The notes beneath the pieces are model-generated. The model saw nothing but the letters and a program-made list of their open reading frames with translations. It searched no databases and was not told the DNA's origin. This document shows positions 40,300 through 52,093 of a DNA stretch of 64,000 nucleotides, piece after piece. The stretch lies in the NCBI GenBank assembly GCA_018287875.1, contig JAGVVL010000009.1, positions 248,001 to 312,000 of the forward strand. The letters run 5' to 3'. The DNA is from Nigrospora sphaerica. Its lineage: Eukaryota > Ascomycota > Sordariomycetes > Amphisphaeriales > Apiosporaceae. Position 1 is the first letter of the stretch. Each line of letters begins with the position of its first letter. Made by a program: the position numbers and the translations under genes.

Positions 40300-40640
40300 C
40301 TGGTACATGCCCTCCACGTCATGGTCATCGAGTTCTGAGTAGGTCCGGTTTCGCGAGTTCGAAGAGTTTCCATGTGGAATCTTGGACGACAGGAGGATGC
40401 TTTCTTTGGCAAGGCTTCTGCCACCTCCATCTGACCGCTGCCTTGAATCCTTGTTGTGTCCGGTCTTACCGGTCCGAAAAAAATCTAGTCAAAGCCAGCT
40501 TCTGCTTTAGGAACATCCGCAGCACCGGGATGGATGCAGCAACCATGGACGCAGCAACTTCTATGCCTGTTCAAATGTTTTGCTCAGGTGCATCTTCTAA
40601 TACCAGAGTTATTAGCTATCCCTTTGGCCGAACGACGTCG
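40300..40640 (-). pseudogene. SAT4/Pth11-type receptor C-terminus, degraded copy
   Basis: Matches 41452-41815 over about 330 bp. The peptide EDAPEQNI(stop)TGIEVAASM and IPVLRMFLKQK is visible on the minus strand, with several stops. It corresponds to the last membrane span and cytoplasmic tail of a fungal SAT4/rhodopsin-domain protein. Confidence 0.55.
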
Positions 40641-40671
40641 GCATCCCCACGACTAACCCACAAGATATAAC

Positions 40672-40983
40672 GTGATCGATAAGCAAGTGCAACAGACAAG
40701 TGAACGCAAAACTAACCAAACTTCACGCGACACTGGCACTAAAACTAAGATTCCATCACACTCAAAGTTGAAACATGGGAGCGACGAAAAGGATGTAATC
40801 CTAGCCATTCAGGCTATGGAAAGAGATACGGAACTTAGCGCCCGCGGCGCTGCAAGGCTTTACAGCATGCACCATACAGCCTTATGTTGCCGCCGGCGCG
40901 GTCGCCTTTCGCGACGCGATTCTGTACCGAAATCACGAAAACTGACGGACCTGGAGAAATCAACGATTGTTCGATACGTTCTT
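40672..40983 (+). pseudogene. pogo/Tc1-type transposase N-terminal fragment
   Basis: Reads KDVILAIQAMERDTELSARG through SRKLTDLEKSTIVRYVLS, the usual N-terminal HTH part of fungal pogo-like transposases with a psq domain. Similarity stops at about 40983, where an LTR fragment begins. The catalytic domain is absent. Confidence 0.65.
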
Positions 40984-41202
40984 TCACGTGAATTCTTCCC
41001 AAAGGGGAAATTTCCTTTTGTCTGGGAACACTTCCTTGCCTAGGCGACCTTGTCTTCGGGGGAATGTTTCCCTTACTTGGGGAGGTGCTTTTCCAATTGT
41101 TCCCTTTGTATCGACTGTTGCTTCTGTGGCTAGTGAGGTCCTTGGGTGGCTAGTGTAGTGCCCGAGCCACCTTTCTTGGCTTGGTTTCTTGGGGTCGTAA
41201 CA
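40984..41202 (-). mobile_element. LTR fragment (Gypsy-like), minus
   Basis: Starting at 41202 on the minus strand, TGTTACGACC is followed by sequence similar to the LTR at 46267 (CCAAGCCAAGAAA, GTGGCT, GTTCCC). The other end is truncated against the transposase fragment. Confidence 0.65.
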
Positions 41203-41451
41203 CCCCTATACTAGCTACCGCCGGATGCCGACTGCTACCGCCCTTTCCGGCAGAGCGACTAGAAGGAGTTACACGGGGGTCCCGCGAGCCTTTAATATCT
41301 AGCTGTTTATATATTAGGTACTATAACCTGTAGAAGAAAGTTATTATTAATAAGGCTGCTTTTTCCTATAGCTAGCTGCTTCTTAACCCGTATAAACGAG
41401 ACCCCTCCTCTCTTGCCACCCCTGGCCCTCGATGAAAAGATTGCTATGGCA

Positions 41452-41815
41452 TTATGGGACTGGCTCTGGGTCTAGGTCTGGGTACGCGCTCTCGACGTCA
41501 AATTCATCATCAAGTTCCGAATATGTCCGGTTTCGCGGGTTCGAAGGCTTCCTCTGTGCCACCTTAGACGACAGGCGGATTGTTTCTTGTGCGAGGCTCC
41601 GTTTTCCATCGGACCGCCGGCCACTTGAGTCCTTGCTGCGCCCTAGCCTGCCGGTCCGGAGAAAAGATCGAGTCGAAGATATCTTGCGCTTTAAGAACGT
41701 GCGCAGCACAGGGATGCAGGCCGCAATCATAGACGCCGCAATCTCGATACCGGTCCAAATGTTTTGCTCTGGGGCATCATCTACCAGAGTGGTTAGCCAG
41801 CCCGTTGGTTAGCCT
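41452..41815 (-). pseudogene. SAT4/Pth11-type receptor C-terminus
   Basis: The minus frame reads DDAPEQNIWTGIEIAASMIA and IPVLRTFLKRK, then a basic and acidic tail (RNRTYSELDDEFDVESAYPD) to a stop at 41452. It lacks the preceding spans and an acceptor-linked exon. It is probably the tail of the gene whose N-terminal half lies at 42295-42943, with the middle lost, or of a tandem relative. Confidence 0.6.
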
Positions 41816-42294
41816 GTAAAGCAACCAGCACCTACAAGATATATCCTTGTAAATAAGCTGTTTAAGATAGGTCATTCGGACAATTGAAGTGGCGCCGGAT
41901 CTGGGAAATATTCCAATCAGTCGCTGTCGTCTTATGAGCACGCATGTTCGGGGAGCTTACAGTAAGCCCAAACTCATAGCTACTATGACGCCAATCCTCT
42001 CGGCTATGCGCATCTGAAGGCCCCAGATAAGCTTCCAAGGCAACAAAGCAAGCGAGAAGTCAACCAAAGCCGACCATACTACGAAGATGTCAGCAAAGTG
42101 TCGAACGCGGGTGCCGGAGAGTTAGGGGATGAGGGATGGATAGAATAGAGAGAAGGAGAATCGAAGGCAGGAGGTGCCTTCCTTTGTATTGTGCGTGCGT
42201 GCGTGTGTGTGCGTGTGCCCAAGGGGGGTGAGACGGCGTCGTAACCCAACATCACAAAGTTGGAATCCGAAGGGGGGAAGATTAAGGATGTACA

Positions 42295-42943
42295 TACCGC
42301 TAGCAAACTCGCCATATGTCACCGATGGCTGCTTATTGATGCATTCGCCTGGCCAGAAGTCGACAAAGGTTTTGACCAGCGGCGTGCACTGCACCCACGG
42401 CGTAATAGCCGTCGGTATAGCCACAAGCGCCGTCGTAACAATAGCGAAGTAGACATAGTACCGTGTCCAGCTCGATGTTAAAGGAATCAACGTCACGGCA
42501 AACGAGAGTTTACTCGCCGCGATCGCGACTGTACTGCAGCTTAAGCCTGCTGCACCGTACACGGTCATGATATCCAAGTTGCTAATATTAACTATAACTC
42601 GATAAGTACAAGCCTAGGTAGATAACCGGAGGGGGCTTACTCACTATCCAAGGCGTGCTTTCCGAATCCCAAATTCACGGCCAACTGGTTCATGATAGTA
42701 AGAAACAAAAATCCGAGCTGCCGGGACGTATGTCAGTTTGGCTCCCTATTGTCCGGGTTCAGGAAGGAGAAAACCCACCCAGCCGAGAATAATGAGCGCA
42801 TCGTCATACCATAGCTTGCCGTAGGCGATACGGGCGTAGAGTCTCAGACCCACGAAGACACTGGCCAGGGAGAACAGCCCCCACATGGTGCCTGTCAGCA
42901 CGGGGCCACGGTTCTCGCTAGGGTTGCTCGTAAAGTTCTCCAT
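42295..42943 (-). pseudogene. SAT4/Pth11-type receptor, N-terminal half
   Basis: A 7-TM fungal membrane protein family (rhodopsin domain, Pth11-related). The first exon (42943 to about 42778) reads ENRGPVLTGTMWGLFSLASV, LYARIAYGKLWYDDALIILGW; then an exon with FLFLTIMNQLAVNLGFGKHA; then LDIMTVYGAAGLS, KLSFAVTLIPLTSSW, YYVYFAIVTTALVAIPTAIT and WVQCTPLVKTF, to a donor (GTATGT) at about 42293. The second junction does not keep frame with the obvious acceptor; a later acceptor would, but it skips the VYGAAG helix. The exons for spans 5-7 are not found downstream. Treated as a broken gene. Confidence 0.65.
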
Positions 42944-44640
42944 GGCGCCCTAAGGTGAACGGGAGGGTGCACAGCGGATTATTTCGTATGGCGGCCAAGG
43001 CCAGGATGAGAACTGGGGGCACAGAGCACGCACCAGCACCGAGACTTTTATACGCCTGGCGCTCCCTAGCTCGCGAGAACGGTAGCGACAAAGGCACGCG
43101 ACGGGAGGAGGGGCTCTAATCTCGGCAGGGCGGCACCCGTAGATCTTGAAGCGGGCGGCGGAGGCCCTCCCAGGACCGAGATTGTTATCGGGCAGAGGAA
43201 AGCGAGAGGACCCCGTCGAGTTTCTCCCTTAGTGTCCCCTTACACGGCCGGTCCCCATGCCGTCTCCTGGACTAGTCCGACGTAGAGGCGACCGGGTCGA
43301 CAGAAACCCGTCAGAGAGTCCCCCGGATCCCTATCACCCCTGGCCTGCCCCTCACTCGGCCCTTTTCCACTCCCATAAAGTGGTATAGGCCGGGCCTGCT
43401 AGGGTGGTAAATCGCGCTGGTGCACCCTCTAGTCGGTACTATTTCTGACGCCGCTGGTAGCGGTGCGACGTAAAATCTGGATGACTAGTATAGTTCTCGA
43501 GCTCTCCACGCAGCGAGTGGGTAGCCGCCGAGCCGCTGTCAGGACCCGTGGATTTTCCCAACCAAGCTAGCGACGCTAGCGAGGTTGTATGGAGATGCGG
43601 GCCGGAGCGGCCTCGGAGGAGGGAGATCGACTTGCATTCCGTCAGAGGGCGAAGAAGAAGAATTTACACATGCAGAGGCCGTACATAGCCGAAGAACTGG
43701 AACTATTCCACGTGGTCGGCAGATGTCCCGAACTACTGGAATCCAAGCACAGGGGCGCTTGGACCCCTATGATCGCAGGCCGTCTCCCGGTGGTACTGGG
43801 CCATCTTCGGCGCTAGTGATAGGGGCCCCTGACCACGCGCCCCTGAGCCTATGCTAAATCCCATCACCACAGTTAGGTTCGGCGGTTCGGCAGACGGTTC
43901 AGCAGACGTACTGTCGAGTGCAAGGATGATGATTTGCTCAAGATGATCGTCCGCTGGGATGGTGGCTAACGCGGTTGCTCTAGACCCACCGGTTTCGGAA
44001 GAATGCTTCCGCTAGCCAGCGGAAGCCCCCCATGTCCCCTTTTCAAAAAGAAGGTTCGGGGTGGCGGACGAACTAGGGGGAACGGCAACAGTGGGCCGAC
44101 CAAACCTTACGGCTCGAGGCACTTGAGCTTTGTCGCTCGCTCTCGCAGCCCGTCGCATCCCTGACTATATAAGAAATCTTAGTGCCTCGAACAATTTGAT
44201 CTCATATACTCGCAATGGGCCCGAGCTTGGCGAGCGTCAAAACTTATTCTACAATGGGGAGCATCATCATCGCTATCGTCGCGAATAGGAAAGGGCAGTG
44301 ACAGGCAACGAGGAATGTAAAAACGCGAAGGACAAAGCCTCGGAGCTGAATGGTGTCGAGGGCTTAGTGGATCACTCCGAAGCGGCCATCGAGAGGCAGG
44401 TAAACACGTACAGTAGTCATGGCGTGGCGGCTGACACGAAATAGGTTAGCGTGCCGAGCGGTAATCCTCGTTCCGCCCCATACAAAAGCGCGTCTGGCGC
44501 GTGGCCTGGTCAGCTTAGGCAAAATTCAAAACGGTCACGCGACGCGTGGTCATGGCTTCCGAAGAGTAACCTGATCCTACACGCATTGTGGGTGGCCAGA
44601 TCTGAATCCCCTCGTCCCATGGTTCCGATCATCTCTCAAG
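42944..44640. other. Long GC-rich interval, no supported gene
   Basis: Promoter side of the receptor relic, then GC-rich sequence with short frames (for example 43589-43816, 75 codons) lacking family, codon or splice support. Only random-looking frames were seen. Confidence 0.4.
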
Positions 44641-44653
44641 GCCTATTGCGACT

Positions 44654-46118
44654 ATGGTTGCTCATAAGCTCTCCGAACCCCATTCTGAGGAGACCTTCGC
44701 CGAGTGTCCCTTTCGAATTGAGTATCCGAGCACAAGCCGCAATGAAAGGTTCAAAAGGGCCCGTACAAGTGGTTCCGACGCTTCGGCCGATTCTCGCCAC
44801 GAACTCAGGGTACAGCCATCCCCGTTCATGCTGATGGGCGAACACGAGAACTCTTCTCGCGAGGCAAATCAGCTTTTCCTGGTCCAGCCGGCCCCTAAGT
44901 GGCTAAAGATGAACAAATACAAAAACTTTGTCCGTACGTCCATCTTTGTCACCCGTTGCTTCCAGCACACTTGCACTAACGGCGCACACTTGCACTAACG
45001 GCGGTTTGTAAGTCCGCAATGTGAAGTATCTCCAAGGAACCTTTGTTTCCGTTGCCGACAGTACCATGGTTCGCAGACCACCGAATGTTTCATCTAGGAC
45101 CCTCCAAAACAGAATATTGGACGGGGACTGGTTAGCGTACATCTTGGAGATTCGAGCGAGTGACGAACACCATGTGTATGCGCGGGTTTTTTTGGTTATA
45201 CCAACCTGATGATTTGCCACGACATCAACACAGGGCAAAGGTGTCCCGCCGGCAGACAGCCCTATCATGGGGCCGATGAAGTCATTGCATCCAACCACAG
45301 TGAGTCTCGTGGTGCCATAGGCCGTAACGAGCTAACAGAACTCCCAGTGGACATCATCAATGTCATCAGTGTCACAGGGCAGCTTCCGTACGTCGTTGGG
45401 ACGAAGAGAACGACAACGGAGTTCAGCAGGGCTTGTATTGGCGGCAAATCATCAATATACGGCAAAGGAAGCTCTCAGTAAGTGCGGCTTCACACCACAA
45501 AATCCTTCAAATCATCCTATTAACATTGTTTCCTAGCCCGCTCAACCACGTTGTAGTTGCATGCATCCCGAAAACCCCGACAAGATGTTGCTCCGGTGTC
45601 CTAATGATACATGTAACACTTGGCTGCACGAGGAGTGCCTTGCGCACGCAGCCATTGTTCGGACTTGGGAGCGTCTCGGCAACAACGAGCCACAGAGCCC
45701 ATGGCCTGAGTCTAGTCGTACAGGAGATGACAGGCAGAAAGAGCCGAAAGACCTTGAGGGATCTGGTGTGCAGAAGCCGACACAACCGGATTTTCGGGCC
45801 GAAGAAGAAAACGAAAGAAATGCACAGAAAGGGGTAGCAGAGTTGAATAACACGGCCTTTGATAGCGGACGAGCGTTACGCTCCCATGCTGCGAGGCCGT
45901 CTATCCCGACATCGACGAAACGCAAACGGTCACCAAGAGCCGAGCGTCTTGTCTCGGATGCTTACAAGCCCTACTTGGGTTTGTTCAAAGCCGTAATTCG
46001 GAACAGCCCCCCGACGCCGATGGCTGAAATCCAAGACTTGCGTCCAGGCGTTGTGGGCGGCGAGAAGAGTTGGTTGGAACCCCTGAGGTGTCTAGTGTGC
46101 GACAGCGCCATAGAATGA
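44654..46118 (+). pseudogene. BAH-PHD chromatin-reader protein, frameshifted
   Basis: Blocks in order: an N-terminal Ser-rich part; LFLVQPAPKWLKMNKYKNFV; a BAH domain (LAYILEIRASDEHHVYARV, QPYHGADEVIASNH, LPVDIINVISVTG, LYWRQIINIRQRKLS); a GT-AG intron (45481-45538); then a PHD-like Cys/His block (HPENPDKMLLRCPNDTCNTW, LHEECLAHAA) and a basic tail to a stop. A 39-nt in-frame GT-AG intron sits at 45300-45338. The frame breaks at least three times: an extra T in the run at 45186-45192, again before GRQPYHG, and at VTG/AASVRRWDEEN. These proteins bind nucleosomes and modified histone tails. A 19-bp tandem duplication lies at about 44966-45003. Broken, unless these are assembly errors. Confidence 0.65.
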
Positions 46119-46266
46119 AGGCGTTCGTCTCAAATGTAAATAATTTTTAGATACCGCAGTTAAATGAATTCATGGAAACACAACGCTGAATCTGTTTCAA
46201 TGTGACGGACACCGTGAGCGGATAGCCAGCGTTCGGAAAGTTTAACGGCGCTACAGAAGACGTTAG

Positions 46267-46660
46267 TGTTACGACCAAGGACACAAGCCAAGAAATGTGG
46301 CTAGAACCCACACCAGCCACCAGAGAACCTCACCAGCCACGAAGGGAACAAAAGGGCACGACGGAAAGGAAATCCTCAGGTCAAGGAAACATTGCCAAGG
46401 GCAAGAAACGAATCTTCCCAGCTGGGAAATTCTGGAGGTCGCGTGACGGATCGTGGGATCGCAGATTGAGAATCCACGATCCAACGATCCAAGGGATCCA
46501 CTGGATTAAAGGATTGCGACTTGAGATTTCATGATCCAACGATCCAGCCATTATCAGTGAGGGATTGACTAGGTATATAAGTCGGGAGGATTTCCTAAGT
46601 AGACAGTCATTACCTCAGTGATCAATCTAAGCATCTATCTACCCATAGATGGGCCTAAAG
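46267..46660 (+). mobile_element. LTR (Gypsy-like), partial or solo
   Basis: Starts TGTTACGACCAAGGACACAA and is similar to the fragment at 41202. It carries short repeats of ATCCAACGATCCA type and a promoter-like GGTATATAAGTCGGGAGG (about 46573) followed by a likely transcript start region. No internal gag-pol follows: a LINE fragment begins at about 46668. Confidence 0.65.
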
Positions 46661-46667
46661 CCTAACT

Positions 46668-46928
46668 TGGATGAGTGATGCGATACGCGGCTGTTGGAGC
46701 CTCTCTTCCGATGCCGCTACCCTTCTATTGAGCCACGTGTCTAAGGGGGACACGTAAGCTTCCGTTTCTAGTACTGCGGTGGCCGTGGCTTTGAAAGCTC
46801 CTGTGACCTTACGGAGGCACTCGGTCTGAATGTCACCTAGTGTCTTAGCCCTGCTTTTCGGAATGTGATGGTGCCATTCTGAGGCTCCGTAGCCTATAGT
46901 AGACCGTACGACGGCTGTGTAGACTTAA
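46668..46928 (-). mobile_element. LINE RT-region fragment, inverted
   Basis: Aligns with 52671-52930 (the RT thumb region of LINE copy 3) in the same orientation on the window, so it is a minus-strand piece. It stops abruptly at TGTGTAGAC and is joined to the plus-strand ORF1 of another LINE. Confidence 0.8.
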
Positions 46929-46999
46929 CGAGCGTTAACGAATCACATTCAGCAGCCCCCCAGGGCCTGCAGGAGTCCTTACACGCGCCTCAGACTGCG

Positions 47000-48592
47000 A
47001 CCAGACCGACTAAGGCCTCCTCAGAATTCTACGACCAGTTGGCTGAGGCTAGGAGGAAGAAGCAAGACCGAGAGGAGGTCATGACTATGGTAGCCAGGGC
47101 TCTGGACTCGATCCCCACAGCCCTCCCCCCCCCCCCGCCAACGAGAAATGGCGGACGAAGGGGTGGCGGGCATCTTCACCCACCTTCGTACCACCATGTT
47201 CGCCCAAGAGGTGCTCGGAGAATCTATTAGCATGTCCCCCCAGACCACCCTTAACTCACAAGCCTCGAAACTAGGGCGCCTAGCAACCGCCGGGACGACA
47301 CAAGCCCCCACCTGGGCCGCTACCGCGACCTCGTTCCCCACGACGAGCAGAGCCTCCACGAAATCTGTCAACTTCTCGGACGAAAGTACAAGCTCGAAGT
47401 CGGCAAAGACAAATAAGACGAATAAGTCCACTAGGACCGACGAGGCGGATAAATCAAAGGGCCCCCCGCTCGATATACGGGTCCTCATGCGCATTTACGA
47501 GGAAAGGCTGGATTGGGCCCGGAGACAACCGACCTTTGCCTTACGAAAAGCTGCCACCGAGAAGCTCAAGATACACTTAGCGGACATCCCAGAGATACAC
47601 CATATCCCCTCAGGCTTCGCTATACGAACAAGGACTAGGGAGATCCAACTCCTTATCCTTTCCGACAAAGCCCAGTCCGAGCTAGGAGGCCTATTCGGGG
47701 CTAAGGCCTTCGACACACACCACAAATGGTATAACTATGTCGTTCCTAGGTGCCCGAGGGAGGTTCCACAACTATCTCTAAGCGAAGCTACCTTACAGCC
47801 GATACACGCGGTAGAGGTGGCGGCGGAGGAGGCAGAGGCCCAGACGGGACACAAGCCGAAGAGAGTCGCGTGCTCCACGAAGGGGCCTACGGAGGTAGGC
47901 TTCGTCACACTTATCGTCTCGTTCACCGAGAGGGTCCGGCCCTTCAAGCTCTTCGTCTCTTCAGCGATGGCTAGGCTTATAGATAAGCCCCGGTCGTCCA
48001 CAGACACGGCCCGGGCTGCCAGGGCTGGCACTCTAGACGCAACTGCGCTAAGGACCCCTGATGCGTTACCTGCGGGGAGAAGACGCACGAGGGCCCTTGC
48101 CAACGACCCCCGAAGTGCGTTAACTGCCACGCACCACAGCCCGCAGACCACGAGGGCTGCCCCGCTAAACCGGTACGGAAGAACGGCAAGATAATGCACC
48201 CCACGAAAAAGCAGAGGGCATCCTTCCGATCCGCCAGGGAGCAGCTCTACAGGGCCGCGCACACCGAGCTGTTCGGTAACCGTACCCTCGAGACCACCCG
48301 GCTAGCCACCCGGGCCGAAGCCCCTGCAGTCCCTATAACTCCGAAGGGGGCAAGAGTCACGGCTCACGAAACGAATAACGGCTGCCCCGAGGGGCGGACT
48401 CCTACCCCGACGCAGCCCACCATCTTAGTCTCGAGATCCCCCAAGAGGGATCATGAGGGCGATACCGACCTAACCTATCTCCCGGACTCCCCGACGAAGG
48501 CCTTTACAGAAATCCAACGTCGATCGACCCGTTGCAGGACGTCTTCTAGCCGCTTGCTCGACTCGCTACCGTCCCACGTTAACGAATTGCTC
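47000..48592 (+). pseudogene. LINE ORF1 (Gag-like), frameshifted
   Basis: Reads DQLAEARRKKQDREEVMTMV, shifts frame at the C-homopolymer (about 47127-47136), continues through PLDIRVLMRIYEERLDWARR, IPSGFAIRTRTREIQLLILS and VRPFKLFVSSAMARLID, then shifts again to give zinc knuckles CQGWHSRRNC, CVTCGEKTHEGPC and CVNCHAPQPADHEGC. A TGA sits before the second knuckle (probably CGA originally). It shares the knuckle layout and the VRPFKLF block with the ORF1 at 2846-3578. Confidence 0.75.
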
Positions 48593-48792
48593 GCAGGGAG
48601 ACCATCCAGCACATCCTAGTTTTCTGCCCAAAGGAGGGAGAAAGACGAGAATATCTCGTCCAAGCTCTAGGAGGACCGATAGACACAGACAGGATGCTCG
48701 ATATCCCAGGGAAAGTAGGGATTATAGCGAGATGGCTACTCCGCTCGGGTAGGCTAGGCATGTTCCAGCTGGCGAATCGACTCATCAGCTAG
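48593..48792 (+). pseudogene. LINE ORF2 C-terminal end
   Basis: Reads TIQHILVFCPKEGERREYLV, then IDTDRMLDIPGKVGIIARWL and GMFQLANRLIS, to a stop at 48790-48792. It is the same C-terminus as LINE copy 3 (52094). The upstream RT and RNase H are absent. Confidence 0.85.
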
Positions 48793-49376
48793 GAAGCGGG
48801 CACGCTGAGCCAGATCGGGGTATAGCAGGTCAGAGAGCAGACAAGAGCAATGCAACTCAGCGAAACCTAGGTTTTCATCCGGCCGGACGTCAGCCCGGAA
48901 CAGTTTTTCTAGGCTAAGATGCGCAGGGGGTCCTCATGACCTAGATAGGTCGCTAGGTGTAAGAAGAAGAATAATAATAATCACGCCTTTTAGTGCTTAA
49001 CATGCGCAAGTTCCCCAAGGTATTCCTTAGGTCAAGCCTAGGCGTGAAATACATTATCCTCGACAAAATCCGTACCGATATGCCGTTGGAACTTCTCCCT
49101 GTTATCACGGGAAACGAACAACTAATCTGCTTGTAGCTCGGAAAGTGCAGCTCGAGAGGCGATTGGTCCAGTTGTCACCCCCTTTTCCCGCCCTATATGT
49201 GCCCATGCCTGAAGCAGAAGGCCAAGGTCTGATCAGGCAGGCCCCTCAAATGGCAGAAACGACTGTTGTGCAACAAACAAGCATGTAACTAGAGGTAAGG
49301 TGAAATTTATGAATGGCGCTATACAATACCGATGACTGCTTCTCTCTGCCTCCACTAGCGGCCCCCCGGTGCCAGC

Positions 49377-50345
49377 TCACTTTAACGACTCGAACCGCTG
49401 CACTTCGGTCTCATTGCCTTGGGCCGCGTAGTTGATGGTCCAGCGCCACAAATCCTCCTGCTTGCTCTCCACGTAACTATCGGCGCTTGACTTGATCTCG
49501 CGCAAGCCCTCAAAGTACTTGCCGGTGACGCCCTCGACATCAGCGCCGATGGCCAGCCGAGCAAGCGCATCGGCCGACTCCTCGGGGGTATGAACGTTGG
49601 GGCTAAAGATAATGCGCAGCAGGCCGAGCATGTGCGGTAGGACCGATCTCCAAAGCCAGCGCTCGATAACACTTCCCTGGCGTGCTAGGCCGGTACCGGG
49701 CATGAGGCCCGGGTCCATCGCATTCACGGTGATGCGGCGCTCGGGCGCGCGCTCAACCAGGCGACGAGCCAGCGCGTATGTCCACAGCACGTTACATAGC
49801 TTGGCCGTCGAGTAACGTTTTCGGCCCGGAATATCTGCTTTTCTCTTCGGCGGGTACGCCAAATCCTCTGCCGAGGTATACTCGGCGTCGGGCATGCCCG
49901 ACTTCTGCGCGGGATCATGCGTGCCGCTCGACGTAAGTACGACGCGCGCCCCCGTCACCAAGTACGGGTACAGCAGGTGGAAAAGGACGGCATGCCCTGT
50001 GTGCGAAATGGCAAATGTCTTCTCCATGCCCTCTTCGGTCAGCATGAGCGCCGCCGGGAACTGTAGCCCCGCATTCATCACAAGTGCCTGGATCGGCGGG
50101 TGAGACGATGCGGCCCAGTCGCCCACGAAGCGGCGCACGCTGGCCATGTCGGCCAGGTCGATAGGAAGGAAGATAGTGTTGGACTGCCCCAGCGCCTTGT
50201 TAATGGTCTCGGCGGCGTGCAGCTTGTCCGACCGCGCGGTGATGACGACCAGGAAGTCGGGGTGTGCTTTGGCGATAATACGCGCGGTATGGTACCCTAG
50301 ACCCTGGGTCCCACCCGTAACTATAGCCGAGTGTGTGTAGGTCAT
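49377..50345 (-). CDS. Short-chain dehydrogenase/reductase
   Basis: 322 residues starting at MTYTHSAIVTGG; the longer frame to 50459 has no other support. Rossmann nucleotide site TGGTQGLG near residue 10, an NAG block (VMNAGLQ), catalytic Ser in VVLTSSGTHD, YSTAK (Tyr and Lys) near the middle, and NAMDPGLMPGTGL after it. These make an NAD(P)-dependent classical SDR close to the retinol-dehydrogenase/protochlorophyllide-reductase-like group common in fungi. The length is a little above the classical 250-300. Substrate unknown. Single exon, intact. It stands alone between LINEs. Confidence 0.9.
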   Translation of the reverse strand: MTYTHSAIVTGGTQGLGYHTARIIAKAHPDFLVVITARSDKLHAAETINKALGQSNTIFLPIDLADMASVRRFVGDWAASSHPPIQALVMNAGLQFPAALMLTEEGMEKTFAISHTGHAVLFHLLYPYLVTGARVVLTSSGTHDPAQKSGMPDAEYTSAEDLAYPPKRKADIPGRKRYSTAKLCNVLWTYALARRLVERAPERRITVNAMDPGLMPGTGLARQGSVIERWLWRSVLPHMLGLLRIIFSPNVHTPEESADALARLAIGADVEGVTGKYFEGLREIKSSADSYVESKQEDLWRWTINYAAQGNETEVQRFESLK

Positions 50346-51921
<1,576 letters not shown>

Positions 51922-52093
51922 CTTACACCTAGCGACCTATCTAGGCCATGAGGACCCCCTACGTATCTAAGCCTAGGAAAACCGTTCCGGGCTGACGTCC
52001 GGCCGGATGAAAAACCTAGGTTCCGCTGCGTCGCACCGCTCTTGTCTGCTCTCTGACCTGCTATACCAAGATCGGGCCCAGCACGCCCGCTTC

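Larger units (their letters stand above)
46935..48990 (+). mobile_element. Chimeric LINE relic: ORF1 joined to ORF2 3' end
   Basis: A plus-strand LINE relic with ORF1 (to about 48592) fused directly to the last ~66 codons of ORF2 and the 3' UTR, ending GGTGTAAG plus (GAA)(TAA) simple repeats near 48958-48990. The 3' part matches the LINE at 51781-56768; ORF1 is closer to the LINE at 2846. The RT is deleted. Confidence 0.8.

Noticed and set aside
43585..43857. Overlapping 75- and 90-codon plus frames in the GC-rich gap
   Set aside because: No domain, no splice support, composition-driven.
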